A stretch of DNA of 64,000 bases. Source: Psychroflexus sp. ALD_RP9. Its GTDB lineage: Bacteria > Bacteroidota > Bacteroidia > Flavobacteriales > Flavobacteriaceae. The notes beneath the pieces were generated by a model. It was not told where the DNA came from, did not search any database, and worked only from the letters and a program-made list of their open reading frames with translations. Positions 17,194 through 25,835 of the stretch are shown piece by piece. Where the stretch lies: contig NZ_CP062973.1 of the NCBI RefSeq assembly GCF_017311165.1, positions 1,240,001-1,304,000 on the forward strand. The letters run 5' to 3'. Both the position numbers and the translations under genes were made by a program. The first letter of the stretch is position 1; every line of letters starts with the position of its first letter.

Positions 17194-17205
17194 ATGCTAT
17201 ATATT

Positions 17206-17934
17206 ATGAAACAAAACATGAACAATTACACAGAAAGCGATTTATTGGTGTGGAAAACACTTGCTCAACGACAGTTAAAAAACATCCCAAACAAAGCATC
17301 TACTGCCTATATTGATGCTTTAGATGTGATGGAACCAGTCTTAAATGCTAATGAAATACCGGATTTTGAAAAGGTAAACCAATGGTTTAAAACATCAACT
17401 GAATGGAAAATTAAAGTAGTACCAGGTTTAATTGAAGTTGAAGATTTTTTCCAGCTACTAGCCCAAAAAACCTTTTGCTCTTCAACTTGGTTGCGCTCAA
17501 AAGACAGTCTCGATTATTTAGAAGAGCCTGATATGTTTCATGATATATTTGGGCATATTCCGTTATTATCAAATCTTATTTTTTCTGAATTTGTTCATGA
17601 GTTTGGTAAGTTGGGTTGTCAGTATTTAAATGACCCTGAAAAACTTGTTCAATTACAACGTTTATATTGGTTCACGATCGAGTTTGGTGTAATTAACGAA
17701 GATGCTAAAATTAAATCTTATGGTGCTGGGATTTTATCTTCTTTTGGAGAAACCAATCAAATTGATGAACAAGCTGCTAATTTCCATCCTTATAATATTA
17801 ATGAGATCATCAATAAACCATTTCGAACAGACGTGATGCAAGAAGATTATTATGTGATTAATAATTTTAGCGATTTGTTTAATAGTTTACATCAACTTAA
17901 GAAAACTTGGGAACAAACTGAGCTTGTTAATTAA
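17206..17934 (+). CDS. phhA: Phenylalanine 4-monooxygenase (phenylalanine hydroxylase)
   Basis: From ATG 17206 this is a 242-aa protein. A possible later start is 17218; the TTG at 17176 lies inside the terminator and is unlikely. It is the catalytic domain of the aromatic amino acid hydroxylases without a regulatory domain. Iron ligands are visible in 'MFHDIFGHIPLL' (two His) and 'YWFTIEFGVI' (Glu). It converts L-Phe to L-Tyr using O2 and a pterin cofactor. The leader with a Tyr-codon run, antiterminator and terminator suggests expression is induced when Tyr runs short. It ends at a bidirectional terminator shared with the metalloprotease gene. Confidence 0.93.
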   Translation: MKQNMNNYTESDLLVWKTLAQRQLKNIPNKASTAYIDALDVMEPVLNANEIPDFEKVNQWFKTSTEWKIKVVPGLIEVEDFFQLLAQKTFCSSTWLRSKDSLDYLEEPDMFHDIFGHIPLLSNLIFSEFVHEFGKLGCQYLNDPEKLVQLQRLYWFTIEFGVINEDAKIKSYGAGILSSFGETNQIDEQAANFHPYNINEIINKPFRTDVMQEDYYVINNFSDLFNSLHQLKKTWEQTELVN

Positions 17935-17947
17935 ACCGATTTAAAAA

Positions 17948-17975
17948 AAACACCCGCTGAAAAAAGCGGGCGTTT
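17948..17975. terminator. Bidirectional terminator between phhA and the metalloprotease gene
   Basis: An 11-bp stem with one mismatch (CCCGCT core at 17953-17958 paired with AGCGGG at 17965-17970) has a 6-nt A-rich loop. A run of A lies on its left and T-rich sequence on its right, so it can end transcripts from both sides. Confidence 0.85.
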
Positions 17976-18004
17976 CTTAACTAACCTAACTAATCATGAA
18001 AAAA

Positions 18005-20497
18005 CTAACTTTTAGGGTCTAAAATATTTTCTATGCGTTTTATAGCATCTCTAATATGGTATAGTGTCATAGTATCATTAGTACGTCTAGCCGCGCGCCT
18101 TAAACCTCTAAGCAATGTATTAAGTTCGCCTCTAACTAATGGTCTAATATCACTTGTTTCTACATCAATGTTACTTTGGTTTATATAGGCTCTATATTGT
18201 GAAGGGATAGAACGTTGCTCTTCAGTCATTAACTCATGCATACGTTTAATGTAAGAACGTTGCAAATTACGTCGAGCACGTGAAATAGTTTGTCCAGACC
18301 TTAATTCTTTAAACAAACCTTTTCTTAGGTCGCCCATCATTTCAAGAGCTGTGTAGGCCTCATCATTTAATTCTTCATTTTCCATCATTCGTGCAAAACG
18401 CCCAAAATCAAGTAAGTTATCTAAAGTACGTTCTTGATAAGCTGTTAAGCGTTCTACGTAGCCATCAAATTGAATTTTATTAAAAATTTCATCGTCAAGT
18501 AGCCACTGTGGTGTTTCGAATAATTGTTCATTTAAAAATTCAATTGCTCTTACTTGCTTATCACGAGGTGTATGAACGTATACAGCGCCATCTTGATCAT
18601 AAGTTTTATAGTACTCATAAACACCGCCTACATTAGCAGTAACATGACCCATATAGCGGTTGTATTGGCCAAAAACTTGATTGTATAAATCCTCTAAATC
18701 GTCATAGTTTTTGCCGTCTTCAGCTGTCCACTCGATTAAATTTGGGACAATACGTTTTAAGTTTTCAATACCCAATTCAGATGCCCGCATCGAGTCATCT
18801 CCTAAATCTTCAGTTTGCGAACTTGGGTCAATAACACCACCGATTTGTTGTCTTCCAAAGCGGTACATTGGGTCTCCAGCTTTTTCTAAAATCCATTGAT
18901 CTAAAACTGGTTTTTCTTCTTTACCAACTTTATCTAAAATAGGACGGTAACCCCATTTAATAGAGTACTTATCATAAGGACCGATGTTTGGCATTAAGGC
19001 CACATCACCATCACCTGGTTGAGCAATATAATTAAATCTTGCATAGTCCATGATAGATGGAGCAGTACCATATTTTTTGGTGAATTCAGGATCACGTAAA
19101 TCTTCAACTTTGTAAGCAACGCTACTACCCATATTATGTGGTAAGCCTAAAGTGTGACCAACTTCATGTGCTGAGACAAAACGAATTAGACGTCCCATAA
19201 CTTCATTTTTAAACTCGACTCCTCTAGCTTCAGGATTTATTGCCGCTGTTTGTACAAAAAACCAGTTTCGTAATAAAGTCATTACATTATGATACCAATT
19301 TATATCAGATTCTAATATTTCACCAGAACGCGGATCAGATACATGTGGGCCATTAGCGTTAGGAATAGGAGATGCTAAATACCGTACAACCGAATAACGC
19401 ACATCTTCAGGGCTCCAGTCTGGATCTTCTTCTTTAGTTGGTGGATCTTTTGCGATAATGGCATTTTTAAAACCTGCCGCCTCAAAGGCTACTTGCCAAT
19501 CTTCAATACCTTGCTTGATGTATTTACGCCACTGTTGAGGTGTTGCACGATCTATATAATAAACAATAGGTTTTTTAGGTTCTACTAATTCACCACGCTT
19601 AAACTTTTCGATATCTTCATCTTTCACTTCAAGTCTCCAGCGGTCGAGATATTCAACAGTTTTAGATTTTTGAGCATTAAGGCCATAATCGGTTTGGCGA
19701 CTTGTGAACCAGCCCACGCGTTGGTCGAAGTAACGACGCTCCATAGGTTCTTTGCTCAACAAAATCATAGAATTGCTGAACTGTAAAGACACAGAACCTG
19801 TACTTGAATTAGATGGTGGTTGACCAGCATTATAGGTTTTAACGTGTCTAATTTCAATATTTTTAGGGTAGCTTCTAATCGTGTCTATGTAAGATCTTGA
19901 TTTATCTAAACGAGAAATTTTATAAGGTCTTCGGCTTCTTTTTTGTAAACCAATTGCTTGTACATCATCAGTAAACAATTTAGTTACATCAACAACAGTG
20001 TTATTATTGATAGAGTCTTTTTTATAAGCTTTCACATCGAAGCTGTATAAAATAGGTTCAAAATTAGAGTTAACAACAGCTTCATGAACAGGTAAAGAAT
20101 CATTAGCAACAACTTGGTACGAAACAACTCTTAAGTGAACTTTATCACCTTTTCGTTGCCATCTTAATACTTGTTCGTTTTGTTTGCCTCCACCAAAACC
20201 AATACCACGAGCGGTTTTAGCGATTCTTGTCACCATTAACATTTCTCGGTTAAAAAGTGAGTCTGGAATTTCAAAGAAGTAATTATCCTTGACTTGATGA
20301 ACATCGAAAAGTCCTTTGTCTGTCTTGGCTGATTTTGTAATAACCTTAGAATAAGGTTTAATGTCGCCCTTAGAAGGTCTTTTTGCTTGAGCATTTGCAG
20401 CCGATTTAGCTTTTGTTTTTCCCTTAAAAATTGAACAGGAATTAAACGAAAGCATTAAAACTGCTACAAATGATAAATAAATAATTTTTTTAAACAT
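18005..20497 (-). CDS. Zinc-dependent metalloprotease lipoprotein (metzincin-like, DUF5117/DUF4953 type)
   Basis: This 830-aa protein has a lipoprotein signal (SFNS-C near residue 22), so it is envelope-bound. The zinc site HEVGHTLGLPH covers residues 444-454, the HExxHxxGxxH form of metzincins, in the context 'RFVSAHEVGHTLGLPHNMGSS'. The N-terminal third ('DVHQVKDNYFFEIPDSLFNREMLMVTRI') and the long C-terminal helical region match the large Bacteroidota proteases with DUF5117 and DUF4953. The substrate is unknown. The ATG lies 3 bp from a strong hairpin (20501-20548), which may limit translation or read-through from the T9SS gene upstream. It ends at the terminator shared with phhA. Confidence 0.88.
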   Translation of the reverse strand: MFKKIIYLSFVAVLMLSFNSCSIFKGKTKAKSAANAQAKRPSKGDIKPYSKVITKSAKTDKGLFDVHQVKDNYFFEIPDSLFNREMLMVTRIAKTARGIGFGGGKQNEQVLRWQRKGDKVHLRVVSYQVVANDSLPVHEAVVNSNFEPILYSFDVKAYKKDSINNNTVVDVTKLFTDDVQAIGLQKRSRRPYKISRLDKSRSYIDTIRSYPKNIEIRHVKTYNAGQPPSNSSTGSVSLQFSNSMILLSKEPMERRYFDQRVGWFTSRQTDYGLNAQKSKTVEYLDRWRLEVKDEDIEKFKRGELVEPKKPIVYYIDRATPQQWRKYIKQGIEDWQVAFEAAGFKNAIIAKDPPTKEEDPDWSPEDVRYSVVRYLASPIPNANGPHVSDPRSGEILESDINWYHNVMTLLRNWFFVQTAAINPEARGVEFKNEVMGRLIRFVSAHEVGHTLGLPHNMGSSVAYKVEDLRDPEFTKKYGTAPSIMDYARFNYIAQPGDGDVALMPNIGPYDKYSIKWGYRPILDKVGKEEKPVLDQWILEKAGDPMYRFGRQQIGGVIDPSSQTEDLGDDSMRASELGIENLKRIVPNLIEWTAEDGKNYDDLEDLYNQVFGQYNRYMGHVTANVGGVYEYYKTYDQDGAVYVHTPRDKQVRAIEFLNEQLFETPQWLLDDEIFNKIQFDGYVERLTAYQERTLDNLLDFGRFARMMENEELNDEAYTALEMMGDLRKGLFKELRSGQTISRARRNLQRSYIKRMHELMTEEQRSIPSQYRAYINQSNIDVETSDIRPLVRGELNTLLRGLRRAARRTNDTMTLYHIRDAIKRIENILDPKS

Positions 20498-20500
20498 AAA

Positions 20501-20548
20501 AGTGCATTTTAGTTATCATGTAGATTTTTATGACAACTAAAATGCACT
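20501..20548 (-). promoter_or_regulatory. Large hairpin abutting the metalloprotease start codon
   Basis: A perfect 14-bp inverted repeat (AGTGCATTTTAGTT at 20501-20514, AACTAAAATGCACT at 20535-20548) is extended, after one mismatch, by TCAT/ATGA, leaving a 10-nt loop. On the minus strand it starts 30 nt after the stop of the 1692-aa gene, and its 3' arm ends three T before the protease ATG. It could be a terminator for the upstream gene, a translational block for the protease, or both. Confidence 0.65.
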
Positions 20549-20578
20549 AAAGTTTAATGTTAATTGCTAAAATTGAAT

Positions 20579-22743
20579 TTATTTAACAATAATTTTTTTG
20601 TTGAAGTTTTTATTATCGAATTGAATGTTGATGTTATAAACTCCAGCACTCAAGTTTTGGGTTGCATGAGTAGTAATCGTATTAGAGTGAGCAGTTAAAG
20701 TTTCTTTAGAGATCAAGCGTCCAGCCATATCGACTAATTCTAGTGTAACTTCTTGCCCTGCGATTTGAGGTATATCGATGTTAAGCACGTCAACAACAGG
20801 GTTTGGATATACACTAATGTTGTTTTCAGTGATGTCATTAATGTTTAAACTCACTTGCTCAAAAATCAACTCAAATCTTGTGTTAGAAACACTTTCAGGA
20901 ATACTTGAATTCGCTGTAAAGTTGTAAGTAAAAGCTTGATTAGTAGGTAATTCGACTATATCATTGGTGTAATGATCTTTTAATTTAATCTGTGTTTGAT
21001 CAAGGTTACCAAGTTTAAGTTCAATCTGGTAGTCGGTGTTTTTGTAATCCCAGATAAATAGTTGAATACTTTCATTAGGTTCAGGGATTTGTCGACGTTC
21101 AACCGCTAACCAGTTATTGTTATGTTCAATAGCGATTGATTCATCAGAATTCCAAAATTTAGGAGCGTCGTTATTTAAGACGGTATTATCAAAGTTTTGG
21201 TTAAGCATAATTTTAATACCATCAACGAGCTTAAAGCTATTGTCATGCGCGCGTTTAAGATTAGCAGTAATTACACTAGTTTGGTCAATACTAAAGGTTT
21301 CGTTAGTCAAACTCTGATCAACCGCTTTTTTATAAGTTTCTTTAAATGTAAGGCTAGGAGCGGCTGCTGTATTTTTGATAAAAAAGGCTTGATTAGGCTG
21401 TAAAAACTTATTGGCACCAGAACCAGAAGGCGTAGACGATCCGTTAGTCGTGGTTAAGTCAACAGTTGCATATCCACCACGTGTACCAAGTGTTGGGTCG
21501 TAGATATACATAAAAGATGAGCTTAAATTGTTAGCATCAGAACTTTCCAGTAAAGCTTTCATATCAACTTGTGCTTGATATGGATTAGCGACCAAGCTAT
21601 ATTGATCTATATCAGTTGCAAGGTTAGTGACATTTACATCACCAGTTTCTAATTCACCAGTAAAGCGAAGCGTTGTTGCAGAGCCTAATTGAAAGTTATT
21701 TACTCTTAAGTCAAGTTCACGGCCACCTCTTACCAATAAAGAGTATGGATCACCAACATTAAAGGTCTGTGTATCTGTATTAGGCACAGAACCCCATTGT
21801 TGTGTTGACTCATCCCAGCTAAACATAGAAGGGTTACCTGTGATGGTGGCATCAAAGCCATTAGCACCAACAGTAGAACCAGTTACATGTGTACCAAAGC
21901 CAGGTGTTTCACTAATGCCAGTGTAATCATCAATATTAGAAACACTATTACCTTCTTGAATGTTATCTCTAATCGTTTCTTTACCACAGGTAACGGTAGT
22001 GTTAACAGATGCTGCGGTATATCTAAATGCACGATTACTAGCAGGGATATAACGTTCAACAATGACACAACCTGAAACAGTACTACCTGAAGCTACTTCT
22101 GATAAAACAGCTGTTCCAGATGCATTACTTTTAAAAGTTAAAAAATCACCACTTTGAATATTAAAGTCCCCATTATCTAAATCTAAAGTTTCAAATAAAT
22201 CGGCGTCATCAGTAAGTGTAACACCAGCAGAATTGTTAACACGAATATTAGTAAAACTACCAGCGTCTGAACCATCACCGTCGATTGATTGAGCAGAATT
22301 GCCATCAAATACGACATAACCAGCACCATCAAAATCACCATTATTAGTGAGGTTACCCTTTAGATTAAGAGTATTTCCGTCATTAACACTAACGGTAAAT
22401 GTAGGGTCTACAGTTAGGTTGTTAACCGCTTGATTAGAGCTAACCGTTGAATTAGCTCGGATAATAGCATTATTATCTAAGGTTGGCACGAGGTCAAAAT
22501 TCCAATTGGAAGCTGTCGACCAGTCTCCTGCAACATCTTGAATAAAGTCACAGCCACTAACCACTGTATCATCAGTAGTTGCTGCGAGATTAGTACCATC
22601 ATAACCAGCAGCAATAACAAGGCCATCAGCGTCTACACTCGGTGTTCCAGTTCCGAATACAGCATCATCTCCGCCATCAGCATTATTACTCTCGTAGTAT
22701 TCATTAGCGTCACTACAACCATCACCATCTGAATCTAAATCTA
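20579..22743 (-). repeat. 2165-bp near-identical repeat, copy A
   Basis: From the stop codon up to base 22743 this sequence matches 25836-28000 at a constant offset of 5257 bp. I found five differences by reading: 20642, 20681, 22517, 22661 and 22662. Identity breaks abruptly at both ends: at the stop codon on one side, and inside the Asp-rich repeat on the other. This points to recent duplication or gene conversion. Confidence 0.95.
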
Positions 22744-25657
22744 ATCGATTTACTACGGCGTTTCCGTCAATATCACAGTTAAAGTCTATATCAGAAGCGT
22801 TCCATGCTATTGTATTACTGTATTTTACTGCATCCATTAAACCAGAATAGAAACCATTGATACCAGCCGACGTTCCTCCAAAACTAGCACCTAAACCACC
22901 ATCACTTCCGTGAGGAGGAATTGTCGAAAAACTTGCTGTAGTTGAATTAGAATCGCCATTAACGTAAATTGTCATAACACCATTATCAAATGTTCCTGCT
23001 ATATGATACCATAAATTGTTAGATATAGAAGTTGAGGAAGCAATATCTGTTTGACTACCAGCACCTCCATTCCTTGCGCTTAAGGTTGGTGTCCCATTAT
23101 CTAGCCAAAGTATTAAACCATTTGTGCCTCCTCCTTCTTCATAAATCACTCGTTGACCAGAAAGATCAGTTGGTTTTATCCAAGTTGAAAAACTAATTTG
23201 AGTATAAGATGATTCCATAAATCCTCCGTTTTGGCTATAGCGAATGGAGTTAGATGTACCATTAAAACTAGCTGAATGAGAGCCTTGAATAGCTTCACTT
23301 GAAAAACTTGGAGCATTCCCATCAGGTCGTTCATTATTGTTATTACCGGAAATGTCGTTTGTGTTATTATCAAGAGGCCAATAAGCTTCAACGTTTACGC
23401 ATGATGCTTCGTCACCATCTAAGATACCATCATTATCATCATCTAAGTCGATAACATTCACAATCCCATCGATATCGGAATCTGTACAAGCATTTGTAAA
23501 TTCATTAACTACTGTCGCATATCCACTTCCATCATAACCAGCAGCAATAACAAGACCATCGGCGTCTACACTTGGAGTTCCTGAACCAAAGACGTCATCA
23601 TCTCCTCCATCAGCTGAATTGTCTAGGTAGTACTCATTAGCGTCACTACAACCATCACCATCTGAATCTAAATCTAGGTTATTTGGAATTCCGTCGTTGT
23701 CAGTGTCTTCACAAAGTTCTGAAGAAGAATATAAAATCGAGAATGGTATTGTTATTTTAGTTATAGATGGACCCTCATATAAAACGTCAAGTTCTTCTAA
23801 ACCACCATTCTCATAATATAAAATTTCAATGCTATGAAAGCCTGCACTTAAACTTACAACGCCAGACTCTTCTTGTACTGGATGATCACCATCATTATCA
23901 ACAATTTCTACACCATCAATAAATAGTTTTGAACCATCATCAGAATTTGTGTAAAATGTATATGCCCCAGCTACATCTATTTTGATTTTCCCTGTGTAAC
24001 GAATTGAAAATGTTTCAGCACTACCAGTTGCAGCGTTAGCAAGTGATGTTACATCAAAATTAGAAATAGTTCCAGTATCATCAGCTCCAGTTGAAGGAAT
24101 GTTGTCTACTGTTAATCCACTTGGCGCACTATCGTAGAGTTCATAGCTTAATTCTCCAACAGTTTCTACACTACTGCATTCATCAGTATCTAAAATGCCA
24201 TCATTATCATCATCTAAGTCAACAAAATCTTCTACTCCATCATTATCATTATCTGATGCATTTTCAAATGTAACATTCGAAGAATTTAAACCTATATTGA
24301 CTTCAACATCGTCAAAATTAGGACCACCATCACTATCTGCTGTAGAAATAGTGTTTGCTGTGTTCATTTCTCTTATATTATAAATTCCAGAATTTATATC
24401 AACTTCAAACACGAATTCTCCATTTGAATCTGTTATTGAAGAATCTATTAAATTATTACTAGCGTCATATAATTCTATTGTAACACCTGCCTGTGGAACG
24501 TTATCCAATAAAGAAGTACCACATATTTTGGGCTTTGTATTTGCGGTTATAGAAGGATTAACATAAGTCACATCTTTAAAAGCTAATGTGTAAAACCGCT
24601 CAGCTTGAGATGCTCCAATTTTTCCAATAGTATAATTAAAACTTGATTTATTTACGTAGTAGGTTGTAAAAGCGTGATCAGGATTTTCTAAGTTTTGTGT
24701 ATCTATATTCACATCTGCATTAATGGCTTGACCTCTAATTGATCCGCTTGGGAAAACACCATTTTGAGTGATAGTCACAGCACTACCTGTGGATTCTTGT
24801 TTATAAACATCTGGGGAATCTAAATCGACGTACTCACGTAAAGTTCCAGAGCCTTGGCCATCTATATCAAAAACAGTAGCATAAAAACTAATTTCTAGCG
24901 GTGAGTCAAATCCATTGCCTGAAGTAGCATCATAAAAATTAATTTGTAATTGACTTGACCTATCCCCAGTCACATTTGTGTTTAAAATAGATGTTAGAGA
25001 TTCTGGAGATTCAACAACATCTGTATCAATATTTGTAACAAAGCCACCTAAATCAATTACTTCTGCATTAACTCCCGTAGCAACATTATTAAATCTTACT
25101 GCCGAATTTCCATTAATAGTTAAGTTTGATCCATTTTCAAATTGTAACTCATCAATGTTTGTTACTGAGTTGGTACAACTTCTTTCACAATATGAAATAT
25201 CAACCGTATATTCTAAAGCGTTTGTACAAAAATTTATATCATTAGTATATTGTACTCTTAATGTTATTCCAGGCGTACCACCGCCAATGTCAATAACATT
25301 TACTGTTTCGTTAATAGGACTTGTTAAAGGTATTAATGTTCCTTCACATTGTTCATCAGTTTGCAATCCTGTAATAGCAGTTCCGCCATTAATAGAAAGA
25401 CTAAATACTTCTGTACCGCCATTCATATCTCCATCTGCAAGTAGATTTGATACAGTAATTTGGTCACCTACACTTACTCCTAATGATGATAAGTTAATAT
25501 TTTGTGTGTCATCAACAGGTCCATTGCCGAGCTGACGAACAGATGTCGTTAGTGAATTACATCCTGCTTGAGCTAGTATTTGAAAATTGTTTAATAGTAA
25601 GAAAGCAAATACAAAGCTTAAAAACAATTTGTTAGATAATATTGTTTTTATAATCAT
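20579..25657 (-). CDS. Giant T9SS cell-surface protein with PA14, LamG and TSP3-like calcium repeats
   Basis: This 1692-aa protein has a signal peptide ending near 'ILAQAG'. The order is: an N-terminal beta-rich region; an SdrD B-like domain around residues 375-465 ('LLDNVPQAGVTIELYDASNNLIDSS'); Asp-rich thrombospondin type 3-like repeats ('DNDGVEDFVDLDDDNDGILD'); a PA14-like domain ('YTGKIKIDVAGAYTFYTNSDDGSKLFIDG'); a LamG/concanavalin-like domain ('VEAYWPLDNNTNDISG'); and more Asp-rich repeats. The last 720 or so residues are shared with the next gene. It ends in a T9SS type A sorting domain ('ISVYPNPVVDVLNID ... NFNKKIIVK'). It is probably a surface adhesin or sugar-binding protein; I see no catalytic motif. 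Confidence 0.85.
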   Translation of the reverse strand: MIIKTILSNKLFLSFVFAFLLLNNFQILAQAGCNSLTTSVRQLGNGPVDDTQNINLSSLGVSVGDQITVSNLLADGDMNGGTEVFSLSINGGTAITGLQTDEQCEGTLIPLTSPINETVNVIDIGGGTPGITLRVQYTNDINFCTNALEYTVDISYCERSCTNSVTNIDELQFENGSNLTINGNSAVRFNNVATGVNAEVIDLGGFVTNIDTDVVESPESLTSILNTNVTGDRSSQLQINFYDATSGNGFDSPLEISFYATVFDIDGQGSGTLREYVDLDSPDVYKQESTGSAVTITQNGVFPSGSIRGQAINADVNIDTQNLENPDHAFTTYYVNKSSFNYTIGKIGASQAERFYTLAFKDVTYVNPSITANTKPKICGTSLLDNVPQAGVTIELYDASNNLIDSSITDSNGEFVFEVDINSGIYNIREMNTANTISTADSDGGPNFDDVEVNIGLNSSNVTFENASDNDNDGVEDFVDLDDDNDGILDTDECSSVETVGELSYELYDSAPSGLTVDNIPSTGADDTGTISNFDVTSLANAATGSAETFSIRYTGKIKIDVAGAYTFYTNSDDGSKLFIDGVEIVDNDGDHPVQEESGVVSLSAGFHSIEILYYENGGLEELDVLYEGPSITKITIPFSILYSSSELCEDTDNDGIPNNLDLDSDGDGCSDANEYYLDNSADGGDDDVFGSGTPSVDADGLVIAAGYDGSGYATVVNEFTNACTDSDIDGIVNVIDLDDDNDGILDGDEASCVNVEAYWPLDNNTNDISGNNNNERPDGNAPSFSSEAIQGSHSASFNGTSNSIRYSQNGGFMESSYTQISFSTWIKPTDLSGQRVIYEEGGGTNGLILWLDNGTPTLSARNGGAGSQTDIASSTSISNNLWYHIAGTFDNGVMTIYVNGDSNSTTASFSTIPPHGSDGGLGASFGGTSAGINGFYSGLMDAVKYSNTIAWNASDIDFNCDIDGNAVVNRLDLDSDGDGCSDANEYYESNNADGGDDAVFGTGTPSVDADGLVIAAGYDGTNLAATTDDTVVSGCDFIQDVAGDWSTASNWNFDLVPTLDNNAIIRANSTVSSNQAVNNLTVDPTFTVSVNDGNTLNLKGNLTNNGDFDGAGYVVFDGNSAQSIDGDGSDAGSFTNIRVNNSAGVTLTDDADLFETLDLDNGDFNIQSGDFLTFKSNASGTAVLSEVASGSTVSGCVIVERYIPASNRAFRYTAASVNTTVTCGKETIRDNIQEGNSVSNIDDYTGISETPGFGTHVTGSTVGANGFDATITGNPSMFSWDESTQQWGSVPNTDTQTFNVGDPYSLLVRGGRELDLRVNNFQLGSATTLRFTGELETGDVNVTNLATDIDQYSLVANPYQAQVDMKALLESSDANNLSSSFMYIYDPTLGTRGGYATVDLTTTNGSSTPSGSGANKFLQPNQAFFIKNTAAAPSLTFKETYKKAVDQSLTNETFSIDQTSVITANLKRAHDNSFKLVDGIKIMLNQNFDNTVLNNDAPKFWNSDESIAIEHNNNWLAVERRQIPEPNESIQLFIWDYKNTDYQIELKLGNLDQTQIKLKDHYTNDIVELPTNQAFTYNFTANSSIPESVSNTRFELIFEQVSLNINDITENNISVYPNPVVDVLNIDIPQIAGQEVTLELVDMAGRLISKETLTAHSNTITTHATQNLSAGVYNINIQFDNKNFNKKIIVK

Positions 25658-25685
25658 AATGTCAACTATTGATAGTATTAGTTGG

Positions 25686-25693
25686 CAAAATTA
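25686..25693 (-). promoter_or_regulatory. -7 element TAATTTTG before the 1692-aa T9SS gene
   Basis: This is an exact TAnnTTTG match on the minus strand, 28 bp before the ATG at 25657. I see no TTG at the expected distance. It suggests this gene is not simply read through from the 1542-aa gene upstream. Confidence 0.5.
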
Positions 25694-25835
25694 TGCTTAT
25701 TTATGAATTTAGTCTTATTAATATTGCTGTTTGGTTTTAAATATTGCTGTAATTTTAATATTTAAGATAATATTAAATCAAAACGGCTCAATATTTTTAA
25801 CAATGGATTCTTTATCCTTTGATTTTTAATTTTTC

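Noticed and set aside
17176..17205. TTG and ATG starts of phhA upstream of 17206
   Set aside because: The TTG at 17176 lies inside the terminator stem, and the ATG at 17194 directly follows its T tract; aromatic hydroxylases of this type begin close to the motif encoded from 17206-17218.
22600..23700. Repeated Asp-rich blocks that might be a CRISPR or satellite
   Set aside because: They are in-frame TSP3-like calcium repeats of the surface proteins, with variable lengths and no unique spacers.
24978..25535. A 185-codon forward ORF opposite the giant T9SS gene
   Set aside because: It is a shadow of the real reverse-strand coding region; its peptide has no recognisable fold and its frame follows the codon bias of the true gene. 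The same holds for the many 60-99-codon ORFs inside other genes.
25754..25777. AT-only inverted repeat TTTAATATT/AATATTAAA after the 1542-aa gene
   Set aside because: All pairs are A-T and no T tract follows on the relevant strand; in such AT-rich DNA this is expected by chance.
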